From Sinimarinibacterium flocculans (GTDB taxonomy: Bacteria > Pseudomonadota > Gammaproteobacteria > Nevskiales > Nevskiaceae), in assembly GCF_003201205.1 (NCBI RefSeq), contig NZ_QICN01000002.1, forward strand, positions 297,780-361,779: a DNA stretch of 64,000 nt. The letters are read 5' to 3'. The notes under the pieces were generated by a model that was given only the letters and a program-made list of their open reading frames with translations, did not search any database and was not told where the DNA came from. Positions 9,561-21,481 of the stretch are shown piece after piece. Positions within the stretch are counted from its first letter, which is position 1. Each line of letters begins with the position of its first letter. The position numbers were made by a program, and so were the translations under genes.

Positions 9561-10271
9561 ATGACGCCGACCGACGCCGATACCGTGCGCGCCCCATCCC
9601 CCCGACTGCTGCTGCTCGAGGCGCGCGCGGCGCAGGAGCTCGCACTCTCGCCATTGAGGCTGCGCGGGCTGCACCGCGACCTTCCGCGCGGCGACGGTCA
9701 CGCCGTGCTCGTCGTTCCCGGCTTCGGCGCCGGCGATGCGGCCACGCGACCGCTGCGACGGGCGCTTCGTGCCCTCGGTTATCGCGCGGTCGGCTGGCAG
9801 CAGGGCGTGAACCTCGGCATGCGGCCGGCCGTCAAGGAAGCGCTCAACGCGCAGTTGTCCGTGCTGCACGAACGCCACGGTCCCGTCAGTCTGATCGGCT
9901 GGAGCCTCGGCGGCGTGTTCGTGCGCGAACTCGCCCGCCATCGGCCGCAGCAGGTGCGTCGCGTCTTCACGCTGGGCAGCCCGATCAACCTGCGGCCCGA
10001 CGCCAACAACATGATGGCGCTGTTCCGTCTGATGAACGCCGGCCGGCCGGTGAACCTGGATCTCGACGGCTTTCGCCGGCGCATCCCGTCGCCGCCGGTG
10101 CCGTGCACGGCGATCTACACGCGCACCGATGGCATCGTGGCGTGGCCGTGCTGCCTCGAGCCGGAATCGGACCACGCCGAGAACGTCGAGGTCCGCGGCA
10201 GTCATCTCGGCATGCCGTTCAATCCCGAAGTCCTGCGGGCCATCGCCGAGCGGCTGGCGCGGCGCCCCTAA
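9561..10271 (+). CDS. Alpha/beta-hydrolase fold lipase/esterase-like protein
   Basis: The 236-residue cytosolic protein (no signal peptide) has a lipase-like order: oxyanion region VVPGFGAGDA near 51-60, nucleophile Ser115 in GWSLGG, Asp190 in TRTDGIV and His215 in RGSHLGM. The arrangement resembles the PGAP1/triacylglycerol-lipase branch, including a TLGSPIN segment after the nucleophile strand. The substrate is unknown. It is divergent from the acyl-CoA dehydrogenase gene, which fits a general fatty-acid context but does not prove it. A strong hairpin lies 4 bp after the stop codon. Confidence 0.82.
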   Translation: MTPTDADTVRAPSPRLLLLEARAAQELALSPLRLRGLHRDLPRGDGHAVLVVPGFGAGDAATRPLRRALRALGYRAVGWQQGVNLGMRPAVKEALNAQLSVLHERHGPVSLIGWSLGGVFVRELARHRPQQVRRVFTLGSPINLRPDANNMMALFRLMNAGRPVNLDLDGFRRRIPSPPVPCTAIYTRTDGIVAWPCCLEPESDHAENVEVRGSHLGMPFNPEVLRAIAERLARRP

Positions 10272-10275
10272 CGAA

Positions 10276-10299
10276 GAAGCCCGCCGTGCGGCGGGCTTC
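10276..10299. terminator. Bidirectional hairpin between the lipase-like gene and rpoZ
   Basis: A perfect 10-bp GC-rich stem (GAAGCCCGCC / GGCGGGCTTC) with a 4-nt loop sits between two convergent genes. Neither side has a long U run, though the minus strand continues TTCGTT. It probably ends transcription of both genes. Confidence 0.75.
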
Positions 10300-10321
10300 G
10301 ACTCCGTACCTCGGACGCCGG

Positions 10322-10585
10322 TCAGGCGTCGAACGAGGGATCCAGCGCTTCGAGTTCCATCTTCGGCTGCTGGATCGCCGGCAGGTCGACCTCGTCGAGC
10401 ACGCCGCGGTCGATGTGTCCCTCGGCGATCTCGCGCAGCGACAGGACGGTCGACTTGTGATTGCCCCAGGGCAGGTGGGCGTCGGCGCCGCGTGCGAGCT
10501 GGCGCGCGCGCTTGGCGGCAACGAGGGTCAGGTCGAACTGGTTGGGGATCTTGTCGAGACAGTCTTCTACAGTGACACGGGCCAT
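10322..10585 (-). CDS. rpoZ: RNA polymerase omega subunit
   Basis: An 87-residue omega subunit, starting [19 protein letters not shown] and continuing [13 protein letters not shown], which are the conserved N-terminal contacts of the family. It helps assemble RNA polymerase and is part of a ppGpp site in proteobacteria. The ATG at 10585 has the good ribosome-binding site AGGTGA. The gene follows gmk (gap ~66 bp) as usual, but spoT, which normally comes next in gammaproteobacteria, is absent; a convergent hydrolase gene and a terminator are there instead. Confidence 0.96.
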   Translation of the reverse strand: MARVTVEDCLDKIPNQFDLTLVAAKRARQLARGADAHLPWGNHKSTVLSLREIAEGHIDRGVLDEVDLPAIQQPKMELEALDPSFDA

Positions 10586-10633
10586 GGTTTCACCTGATTG
10601 AAGCGGGGCGGCGCCCGGCAAAAAAGGGGGCGA

Positions 10634-10639
10634 ATTGTA
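10634..10639 (-). promoter_or_regulatory. Possible -10 element for rpoZ
   Basis: TACAAT on the minus strand lies ~50 bp before the rpoZ start, in the gmk-rpoZ gap. A weak CTGGCG sits 18 bp upstream inside the end of gmk. This could give rpoZ its own promoter. Confidence 0.4.
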
Positions 10640-10651
10640 GCGGACCGGCGA

Positions 10652-11299
10652 TTAATTCGCCAGCAGCTCGGCGATCAGCGCCGCGTGGCGCCTTTCCTGG
10701 GCCGGCCGGGACAGGCGCGGCGCCAGGAACACCGCGACCAGCGCCTCGAGTGCGGCGTCGAAGTCGTCGTTGACGACCAGATAGTCGTACTCGTCGTAGT
10801 GGGACATCTCGCGGCGCGCATCGCCCATGCGACGCGCGATGACCTCGTCGTCGTCCTGGCTGCGCGCACGCAGGCGCCGCTCCAGCTCGGCGAGCGACGG
10901 CGGCAGGATGAAGACCGACTGGGCGTCTGGCAGCAGCGCACGCACCTGGCGCGCCCCCTGCCAGTCGATGTCCAGAATCACGTCGCAACCCTGGTCGAGC
11001 AGCGCCTGCGTGCGTGCGCGGCCGGTGCCGTAGCGACGGCCGAAGACCTCGGCGTGCTCGAGAAACTCGCCGCGCGCGATCATCTCGACGAAGCGCGCAT
11101 CCTCGACGAAATGATAGTGCTCGCCCTCGAGCTCCCCGCTGCGCGGTGCGCGCGTGGTGTACGACACGGAAATCCGTGCCAGCAGTCCGTGCGCCGCGAG
11201 ACGTGGCAACAGCGCGCGCGTCAGGCTGGTCTTTCCACCGCCGCTCGGCGCGGAGACGATCGTCAGCCGGCCCGGTACCGCTTGCTGCTCGCTGGTCAT
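10652..11299 (-). CDS. gmk: Guanylate kinase
   Basis: The 215-residue enzyme phosphorylates GMP to GDP with ATP. The P-loop APSGGGKTSL is at residues 17-26. SVSYTTRAPRSGE and EGEHYHFV, the GMP-binding segments, follow, then the mobile lid with RRLRARSQDDDEVIARRM. The length is normal. The gene lies 4 bp after yicC on the same strand, so yicC-gmk is an operon, with rpoZ probably included. Confidence 0.97.
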   Translation of the reverse strand: MTSEQQAVPGRLTIVSAPSGGGKTSLTRALLPRLAAHGLLARISVSYTTRAPRSGELEGEHYHFVEDARFVEMIARGEFLEHAEVFGRRYGTGRARTQALLDQGCDVILDIDWQGARQVRALLPDAQSVFILPPSLAELERRLRARSQDDDEVIARRMGDARREMSHYDEYDYLVVNDDFDAALEALVAVFLAPRLSRPAQERRHAALIAELLAN

Positions 11300-11303
11300 G
11301 CCG

Positions 11304-12170
11304 TCACTCGATGTTCTGGACCTGTTCGCGCATCTGCTCGATGACGACCTTCATGTCCACCGCCCAGCGCGTCATCTCCGCGTCCTGCGACTTGGATGCC
11401 GTCGTGTTCGCCTCGCGGTTGAGTTCCTGCATCAGGAAGTCCAGTCGGCGACCGACGGCCTCGTCGCGCCCCAGAACCTGCCGCACTTCCACCAGATGAC
11501 TGGCGAGCCGCGACATCTCTTCCTCGACATCGAGGCGCTGCGACGCGAGGATGAGTTCCTGCGCCAGGCGCTGCGGCTCGACGTCGACGCCCAGTTCGCG
11601 ACAGCGCTGCTGCAGGCGTTCGAGCCACTGATCGCGGATCAGCGGATGCCGTTGACGGATCTGTTCGACCAGCACGGCAAGCGCATCGCAGCGTTCGAGC
11701 ATGAACTGCGCGAGTCGCGCACCCTCGCCTTCTCTCGCCGACGAGAACTGATCGACGGCTTCGTCGAACAGCTCCCGCGCGGCGACGAGCATCGGCGCGT
11801 AGTCCGCCTGCGTCTCGCGGATCACGCCGGGGAATCCGAGCAACCGCATCGGCTCCGGGGCCGTCGTTGCCCCGAAGGCGAGGTTCACTTCGTCGAGCGC
11901 CTGCCGCAGCTGCTGCAGGCGACGTTCGTCGATGTCGATGCGCTCCTCGGCCGCGACCTCGCGCTGGTAGCGCAGCGCGCACTCGACCTTGCCGCGGGAC
12001 AGCCGCCCGCCGGCGGCCATGCGCAGGTCCGCCTCCAGCGCGCGGAACTCCTCGGGCATGCGGAACTGCACGTCGAGGTAGCGGTGGTTGACGGACCGCA
12101 ACTCCCAGCTGATTCGCCCCCAGCCATGCGCACGCTCGACGCGTGCGTAGCCGGTCATGCTCTTGATCAT
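11304..12170 (-). CDS. yicC: YicC/YloC-family endoribonuclease
   Basis: The 288-residue protein begins MIKSMTGYARVE and has ELRSVNHRYLDVQFRMPEE, the conserved N-terminal block of YicC. The C-terminal DUF1732 block follows, with FLMQELNREANTTASKSQD near the end. E. coli YicC is reported to be an RNase acting on small-RNA/mRNA turnover; the exact targets here are unknown. The order yicC-gmk-rpoZ is widely conserved. Confidence 0.95.
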   Translation of the reverse strand: MIKSMTGYARVERAHGWGRISWELRSVNHRYLDVQFRMPEEFRALEADLRMAAGGRLSRGKVECALRYQREVAAEERIDIDERRLQQLRQALDEVNLAFGATTAPEPMRLLGFPGVIRETQADYAPMLVAARELFDEAVDQFSSAREGEGARLAQFMLERCDALAVLVEQIRQRHPLIRDQWLERLQQRCRELGVDVEPQRLAQELILASQRLDVEEEMSRLASHLVEVRQVLGRDEAVGRRLDFLMQELNREANTTASKSQDAEMTRWAVDMKVVIEQMREQVQNIE

Positions 12171-12193
12171 CGAACGCCCTCCATAGGCGCCGC

Positions 12194-12199
12194 ATTGTA
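12194..12199 (-). promoter_or_regulatory. Possible -10 element for yicC
   Basis: TACAAT on the minus strand lies 24 bp before the yicC ATG, preceded by no convincing -35. The same GCTACAAT context occurs before rpoZ and ubiE in this window. Confidence 0.4.
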
Positions 12200-12248
12200 G
12201 CGGCTGGGGCGATGGCGGCAGGCCTGCTGCCGCGTGCGAACGCGCTGC

Positions 12249-12286
12249 GGAAAAAAGCGCGGCTACTCGATGGACTCGGGTAGCCG
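12249..12286 (-). terminator. Rho-independent terminator for the histone-like gene
   Basis: On the minus strand a nine-base-pair stem (CGCGGCTAC / GTAGCCGCG, extendable by two pairs) closes a loop and is followed, after one C, by six T. It lies ~110 bp after the stop codon of the lysine-rich gene and separates it from yicC. Confidence 0.85.
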
Positions 12287-12395
12287 CGGCGGAGGGTTCA
12301 AGCGTTTGCTGTCATCTCGGTGAAGAGTCGGGCGGCAAGCGGTCTGCGCGTTGCGCGCGGATCGTCGCGGGCCGCCCGTGCGGATCGCAGCCCGC

Positions 12396-12641
12396 TTACT
12401 TCTTCGCCGCGGCCTTGGCCTTCTTCACGACCTTCTTGGCGGCCTTCTTGGCCTTCTTGACGGCCTTCTTCACGGCATTCTTCGCTGCCACCTTCTTGGC
12501 GGCGACCTTCTTCGTGGCCTTCTTGGCCGTCTTCTTCACGACCTTCTTCGGCGCCTTCTTCGCGACCTTCTTCGGTGCCTTCTTCGCAGCCTTCTTCGCC
12601 GGTTTCTTCGCGGCGGACTTCTTCGCCTTCTTCATCGCCAT
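12396..12641 (-). CDS. Lysine/alanine-rich histone H1-like DNA-binding protein
   Basis: The 81-residue protein is almost entirely Lys, Ala, Val and Pro in KKA-x-KK-type repeats (for example KKAPKKVAKKAPKK), with no folded domain. Such proteins resemble the H1-like tails found in bordetellae, chlamydiae and AlgP-type pseudomonad proteins, and by family knowledge bind DNA non-specifically. The ATG at 12641 is chosen because GGAGG lies seven bases upstream; an ATG at 12648 in another frame directly abuts that site and would encode an Arg/Glu/Gly shadow product. The gene has its own AT-rich promoter region and a strong terminator, so it is likely a well-expressed single-gene unit. Confidence 0.85.
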   Translation of the reverse strand: MAMKKAKKSAAKKPAKKAAKKAPKKVAKKAPKKVVKKTAKKATKKVAAKKVAAKNAVKKAVKKAKKAAKKVVKKAKAAAKK

Positions 12642-12720
12642 CGCACATCCTCCGTACTTCGGTTGTCGCGGAACACTCCGCGCGGTTTTGGAAACGCACA
12701 ATGCATTTCCACGGTGTGAA

Positions 12721-12749
12721 TTTTTACCGAATAAAAAAAATTAAAGCAA
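12721..12749 (-). promoter_or_regulatory. Predicted promoter of the histone-like gene
   Basis: TTGCTT (12744-12749) and TAAAAA (12721-12726) are separated by 17 bp in a strikingly AT-rich patch of an otherwise GC-rich region. A start near 12714 would give a ~70-nt leader. Confidence 0.5.
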
Positions 12750-12797
12750 TGCCTTTGTATTCACGCACAATGCGGCCGGTCGTCCTCTGGAGTTGCC

Positions 12798-13589
12798 ATG
12801 ACTCGCACTTCGTTCGCCATCGCACTCGTCGTCAACCTGTTCTTCGTCTCGTCTTGCGTAGCGCACGACGACGTTCGCACGCTCGACTGGCGCATCGTCG
12901 CGACGCTGCCGCATGACACGCGACACTTCACGCAAGGCCTCGTGTTGCGCGACGACTGGCTGGTCGAAACATCGGGTCACTACGGCCGATCTGCGCTGAT
13001 CATCAAGTCGCGTGCGACCGGCGAGACCGTGCGCGCACGCGCACTTCCCCAGCGATGGTTCGCCGAAGGCGCGACCGTCTGGAACGACCGGATCGTCATG
13101 CTCACCTGGCGCGAGCAGATCGCTCAGTGGTTCGACTGGACGCTGCAGCCCGCCGAACAGATGCGGTTCGATGGCGAAGGCTGGGGCATCACCCACGACG
13201 GGCGATCGCTCATCACCAGCAATGGCAGTGCGTCATTGCAGTTTCGTCGTCCGGAGGACTTCTCGATCGTGCGCGAAGTCGACGTCACCGATCGCGGTAT
13301 GCCGGTCACGCGTCTCAACGAGCTCGAGTTCGCACGCGGCCTGGTGTTCGCCAACGTCTGGCTGACGGATCGCATCGCCGTGATCGATCCGGCGAGCGGA
13401 CAGGTGCGGGCATGGCTGGATCTCGCGGCCTTGAAGCAGGCGTTCGAGTTGCCGGCGAACTGGAGCCCGACCGAGCATGTGCTCAATGGCATCGCCCATG
13501 ACGCACGAAGCGACCGCTTCTATGTGACGGGAAAATCCTGGCCGGCGCTGTTCGAGATCGAAGTCGAGCCGGTGGGCGCGTCGAGGTGA
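12798..13589 (+). CDS. Exported glutaminyl-peptide cyclotransferase (plant/bacterial type)
   Basis: The 263-residue protein has an N-terminal signal peptide; a Cys at residue 20 after VSS could be a weak lipidation site. The mature part matches the glutamine cyclotransferase beta-propeller family, reading HDTRHFTQGLVL, FAEGATVW, GEGWGITHDG, ELEFARGLVFANVW and LNGIAHDARSDRFYVTGKSW in order. By family knowledge it converts N-terminal glutamine of peptides to pyroglutamate in the periplasm. It stands alone between the histone-like gene and an acyl-CoA dehydrogenase. Confidence 0.9.
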   Translation: MTRTSFAIALVVNLFFVSSCVAHDDVRTLDWRIVATLPHDTRHFTQGLVLRDDWLVETSGHYGRSALIIKSRATGETVRARALPQRWFAEGATVWNDRIVMLTWREQIAQWFDWTLQPAEQMRFDGEGWGITHDGRSLITSNGSASLQFRRPEDFSIVREVDVTDRGMPVTRLNELEFARGLVFANVWLTDRIAVIDPASGQVRAWLDLAALKQAFELPANWSPTEHVLNGIAHDARSDRFYVTGKSWPALFEIEVEPVGASR

Positions 13590-13709
13590 CAAGTCGGCAG
13601 TTCCGGTAACGAGCAGTTCCGAAGACATGCGAAGGCTGCAGCCCATCCATTGCAAGCGCGCACACCGCTCCATATAGAATGAGCCAGCCGTGTACCGAGG
13701 AGAGTGGAA

Positions 13710-14918
13710 ATGCTGGTTACTCACGAACACCTGGAGCTGTATCGCACGACGAAGAAGTTCGTCGAGGACGAACTCAATCCGCACGTCGACGAGTGGGAAG
13801 CCGCAGGCATCTGGCCCGCACGGGAGGTGCTCAAGAAGATGGGCGACCTCGGACTGCTCGGCGTCACCAAGCCGGTCGAGTTCGGCGGCATGGGACTCGA
13901 CTACAGCTATGAGGTGATGTTCGCGCAGGCCCTCGGCAACTGCACATGCGGTGGCATTCCCATGGGCATCGGCGTGCAGACCGACATGGCAACGCCTGCT
14001 CTGGCGCGTTTCGGCTCGGCCGAGCTCAAGCGCGAGTATCTGGCACCGGCGATCGCGGGCGATGTGTGCGTGTCGATCGCGGTGTCGGAGGCTGGCGCCG
14101 GCTCCGACGTCGCCGGCGTGAAGACCTTCGCGCGCAAGGAAGGCGGCGACTACGTCATCGACGGATCGAAGATGTGGATCACCAACGGCACGCAGTCGGA
14201 CTGGGCGTGCATGCTGGTCAACACATCAGAAGGCAAGCCGCATCTGAACAAGAGTCTGATCATCGTGCCGATGGATGCCAAGGGCATCGATCGTCGCACC
14301 AAGCTCGACAAGCTCGGCATGCGTTCGTCGGACACGGCAATGATCTTCCTGGATGGCGTGCGCGTTCCGCAACGCAACCTCGTCGGGCAGGAGGGCATGG
14401 GCTTCATGTACCAGATGATGCAGTTCCAGGAGGAGCGCCTGTTCGGTGCTGCAACCGGGATCGACGGGCTGTTCAACCTGATCCAGCAGACCATCGACTA
14501 CACCGGACAGCGCCAGGCCTTCGGACAGTCGATCCTGGACAACCAGTACGTCCACTTCCGGCTCGCCGAACTGCGTACCGAAGTGGAAGCGGTCAAGGCG
14601 CTGGTCTACCAGACCACGCAGGAGTACATCAGCGGCAAGCACACGCCGGAGCACATCGCGATGCTGGCCTCGATGTGCAAGCTGAAGATCGGGCGAGTGT
14701 CTCGCGAGGTGACGGACGCACTGATGCAGTTCTGGGGAGGACAGGGCTACATGTGGGAGAACCCCGTCGCACGCGCCTACCGTGACACGCGCCTCGTGTC
14801 GATCGGTGGCGGCGCAGACGAAATCATGCTCGGCATCATCTGCAAGGCCATGGGCATCCTGCCCAGCAAGAAGAAGTTCGAGGCGCGTCGCGCGGCGGAG
14901 TCGAAGGCCGCCGCCTGA
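13710..14918 (+). CDS. Acyl-CoA dehydrogenase, AtuD-like
   Basis: The 402-residue flavoenzyme shows IAVSEAGAGSDVAGVKT, SKMWITNG, KLGMRSSDTA and a C-terminal SIGGGADEIMLGIICKAMG. That tail resembles citronellyl-CoA dehydrogenase AtuD of the acyclic-terpene pathway, recalled from family knowledge. The C-terminal position that holds the base in short-chain enzymes is Gly-Ala-Asp here. Glu242 before Arg243 in QEERLFG matches the helix-G base of isovaleryl-CoA and long-chain dehydrogenases. Branched or long acyl-CoA is therefore likely, but the exact substrate is inference. GAGGAGAG precedes the ATG at 13710; a GTG at 13704 is less likely. No other Atu gene is adjacent. Confidence 0.92.
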   Translation: MLVTHEHLELYRTTKKFVEDELNPHVDEWEAAGIWPAREVLKKMGDLGLLGVTKPVEFGGMGLDYSYEVMFAQALGNCTCGGIPMGIGVQTDMATPALARFGSAELKREYLAPAIAGDVCVSIAVSEAGAGSDVAGVKTFARKEGGDYVIDGSKMWITNGTQSDWACMLVNTSEGKPHLNKSLIIVPMDAKGIDRRTKLDKLGMRSSDTAMIFLDGVRVPQRNLVGQEGMGFMYQMMQFQEERLFGAATGIDGLFNLIQQTIDYTGQRQAFGQSILDNQYVHFRLAELRTEVEAVKALVYQTTQEYISGKHTPEHIAMLASMCKLKIGRVSREVTDALMQFWGGQGYMWENPVARAYRDTRLVSIGGGADEIMLGIICKAMGILPSKKKFEARRAAESKAAA

Positions 14919-14933
14919 AGCCTCGTCCGGCAG

Positions 14934-15788
14934 CTACTGGATGTTCGCGGTCTCACGCCGGCCGGCGCGAAGCTCGATGTCGCGCGTGCGCACGAAGTCG
15001 ATGTCGTCGTTGCCGTCCGGCTCGTCCAGGTCGGCCTCGCAGGTCAGCGCGAGTGTGTAGTCCCCCGGCTCGAGAAAACCGATCGTGTAGCGGCGCGTAC
15101 CGCTGCCCGCTTCGGTGGTGACGATCGCGGAACTGACGGGTTCTTCGCCGGCCCCGCCTACGTCGTCCGGCTGGACGTCACTTCCTTCGTAGAGATAGAT
15201 CGCAGGAACGCACGGCGAGCGCAGCAGCGACTCCGAGACCGTACCGGTCACGCTGCTCGCGTCGTCATCGAGAATGAAGCGCAGGCTGGGGCGCAACTCG
15301 GCACGGACGTCGTCGACGATCACGATCGATCTGCGCAGGTCGAAGTCGACCGTGGCCGATACGGTCTCTTCCTCTTCGATGATGAAGTCCGCGACGACGC
15401 GCAGATCGTCTTCGAAGGCATCGGGCACGTACAGCGGCAGGCGCCGGCCATCGGACAGCAGCACGTAGGACGTGTCCGTGGTCTGGCTGTTGCCGTCGAC
15501 CGAGAACTCGATGGCGCGGTAGCCGGCCGCCGGCAGCGGCTGACTGTCGACAAGGACGCGACTGACTTCGCCCGTCAGCCTGGACAGGTCGATCCGCAAG
15601 GGCGAGTCGAACTCGATAACGTCGCGCGAGCCGTCGTCCCGCTCGAACGCAACGCCGGCGAACTGCACCACCACCTCGTCGGCAAAGTCGATCGGGGCAT
15701 CCGTGACGGAAAGCGTGATACGGCCATCATCGCAGGCCGACAGGCACGCGGCCCCGGCGCAGAAGAGCAGCGGGTGAAGCAGCTTCAT
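14934..15788 (-). CDS. DUF4382 lipoprotein
   Basis: The 284-residue protein has a lipoprotein signal with lipobox LSAC, giving lipidated Cys19 followed by Asp-Asp. Asp at +2 is the inner-membrane retention signal in enterobacteria; whether that rule holds here is unknown. The mature N-terminal half reads ITLSVTDAPIDFADEVVVQFAGV, typical of DUF4382, a beta-sandwich family of unknown function. The C-terminal half (from about 170) looks like a carbohydrate-regulatory or FN3-like sandwich. The sequence is rich in Asp and Glu. ATG 15788 fits the signal peptide; a GTG at 15800 is possible. It converges on the AtuD-like gene. Confidence 0.85.
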   Translation of the reverse strand: MKLLHPLLFCAGAACLSACDDGRITLSVTDAPIDFADEVVVQFAGVAFERDDGSRDVIEFDSPLRIDLSRLTGEVSRVLVDSQPLPAAGYRAIEFSVDGNSQTTDTSYVLLSDGRRLPLYVPDAFEDDLRVVADFIIEEEETVSATVDFDLRRSIVIVDDVRAELRPSLRFILDDDASSVTGTVSESLLRSPCVPAIYLYEGSDVQPDDVGGAGEEPVSSAIVTTEAGSGTRRYTIGFLEPGDYTLALTCEADLDEPDGNDDIDFVRTRDIELRAGRRETANIQ

Positions 15789-15940
15789 GGGAGTCGACAC
15801 TCGGCTCGAGCAAACACCGGCTGAAGTACGCGGCCGGCCAAACGCGTTGCGCGCCGGCGGCAGGCGCCAGCTCGCTGCTGCGCATTATGCCGCTTGCCGT
15901 TGCACCGGCCATCGCGCCGCGTCCGCCGACCCCTTCGCCG

Positions 15941-15976
15941 GAAAACGAAAAACCCCGGAGCTTTACGCTCCGGGGT
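15941..15976 (-). terminator. Rho-independent terminator of the rRNA operon
   Basis: On the minus strand, just after 5S, a nine-pair stem CCCCGGAGC / GCTCCGGGG with a 5-nt loop is followed by TTTTTCGTTTT. It is a textbook terminator. Confidence 0.93.
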
Positions 15977-15989
15977 CCTGCGTTTAAAA

Positions 15990-16105
15990 CCCTGGCAGTG
16001 TCCTACTTTCACATGGCAGCTGCCACACTATCATCGGCGCTGAGTCGTTTCACTTCCGTGTTCGGGATGGGAACGGGTGGTTCCAACTCGCTATGGCCGC
16101 CAGGG
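15990..16105 (-). rRNA. 5S ribosomal RNA
   Basis: About 116 nt read on the minus strand from CCTGGCGGCC through CCCATCCCGAACACGG to GGACACTGCCAGG, whose ends pair as in 5S rRNA. It lies ~110 bp after 23S and directly before the operon terminator. Confidence 0.96.
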
Positions 16106-16216
16106 AGACTGGCTGGCAGTTCGCGCAAGCGCGTCCTGCCGAATTCGGTTTGTAGTTTGAACACTGAAGCACTCAATGCCTCAGTACTTAACGTCAAAAA
16201 TGCTTGAGCGTTATAT

Positions 16217-19069
<2,853 letters not shown>

Positions 19070-19215
19070 ATATAACCTCAAGCATTCTTGCGAATGACCG
19101 AAGGTCATACAGCATGCAACCTCAATAACATTTACGCCGTCAAGCACCTTAGGCATTGAGTCTGATTGACTTGCATCAATCAGCAATGTCTTACAGTGTT
19201 CAACTACAAACCTTA

Positions 19216-19228
19216 TTGTTAAAGAACT
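19216..19228 (-). promoter_or_regulatory. boxA antitermination site in the 16S-23S spacer
   Basis: On the minus strand AGTTCTTTAACAA matches boxA (TGCTCTTTAACAA) at 11 of 13 positions and lies between tRNA-Ala and 23S. It is expected to load the Nus/SuhB antitermination complex. Confidence 0.75.
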
Positions 19229-19285
19229 GATCCACGGACTGTGGACTCAAGGAAACCCGCATCAGCGGCCTTCCTTGAATCAACT

Positions 19286-19361
19286 TGGTGGAGCCAGTCG
19301 GGATCGAACCGACGACCCCCTGCTTGCAAAGCAGGTGCTCTCCCAGCTGAGCTATGGCCCC
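19286..19361 (-). tRNA. tRNA-Ala (TGC)
   Basis: A 76-nt cloverleaf beginning GGGGCCATAGCTCAGCTGG and ending in encoded CCA, with anticodon TGC in CTTTGCAAG. It is in the usual place within the rRNA spacer. Confidence 0.97.
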
Positions 19362-19394
19362 GGAACCTGGCCCGATCGAAGCCTGCGACTTTGA

Positions 19395-19471
<77 letters not shown>

Positions 19472-19572
19472 CCAGGCATGACCTGTTACGGGCGAATCGC
19501 CTGCTGGCGACTCCGACTGTTCAGGCAAGTGACTTGTGTTGGATGCTCCCAGAGCGCTTTGAAGCGTTCTGT

Positions 19573-21102
<1,530 letters not shown>

Positions 21103-21264
21103 AAGGTGTAAAGCTTGAATCCAATGTGCTTTCGGCGTGGCTAAACGCCTACGGCACTGAAGAGATATCTTCGAAGCTCAATCGACTTGGCTTACGTTGA
21201 TACTCTCGATGTTGCGTGGCTTCGCCACGCTCTCGGGAGCACCCACACAAATCACTTGCTTTTC

Positions 21265-21277
21265 TTATTAAGGAGCT
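21265..21277 (-). promoter_or_regulatory. boxA antitermination site in the rRNA leader
   Basis: AGCTCCTTAATAA on the minus strand resembles boxA (TGCTCTTTAACAA) with three mismatches. It is followed ~15 nt later by TGTGTGGG, as boxC follows boxA in E. coli rrn leaders. Confidence 0.65.
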
Positions 21278-21326
21278 GGCTGTTCGGGCGTCGCGTTTTG
21301 CGTCGTCGCCGTCAGCGGGGAGGCGA

Positions 21327-21354
21327 ATAATAGGGGTTTTTCGAGGTGCGTCAA
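21327..21354 (-). promoter_or_regulatory. rRNA operon promoter
   Basis: TTGACG (21349-21354) and TATTAT (21327-21332) with a 16-bp spacer on the minus strand are followed by a GC-rich discriminator (TCGCCTCCCC), as in stringently controlled rRNA promoters. Confidence 0.85.
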
Positions 21355-21481
21355 CGAGAAGATGCCGGCAATTGGTTAACTGGCTGTTTGCATGATGTTT
21401 TTTGTTTGTTCCTGCCTGTTGCACCACCCCGGGACGCGCATGTTCTGGACATTTTATGCCCAGATTTCGGTCATTTTGCGC

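Larger units (their letters stand above)
21103..21480 (-). other. rRNA operon leader and promoter region (no gene)
   Basis: This 378-bp stretch between tyrS and 16S has no credible coding sequence. It holds the rRNA promoter, an A-rich upstream tract that may be an UP element (around 21385-21410), boxA, a boxC-like TGTGTGGG and a GTGGCG/CGCCAC-type hairpin in the leader. Confidence 0.8.

Noticed and set aside
7481-10597. Plus-strand open frame of 1038 codons opposite the MBL, acyl-CoA dehydrogenase and rpoZ genes
   Set aside because: It is antisense to three recognisable proteins, has Arg/His/Gly-rich composition typical of high-GC shadows, and matches no family.
12298-12699. Minus-strand frame rich in Glu, Arg and Gly overlapping the histone-like gene
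   Set aside because: It is the shifted reading of the lysine-codon repeats. The ribosome site spacing (GGAGG, 7 nt) fits the Lys-rich frame, while this frame's ATG abuts it.
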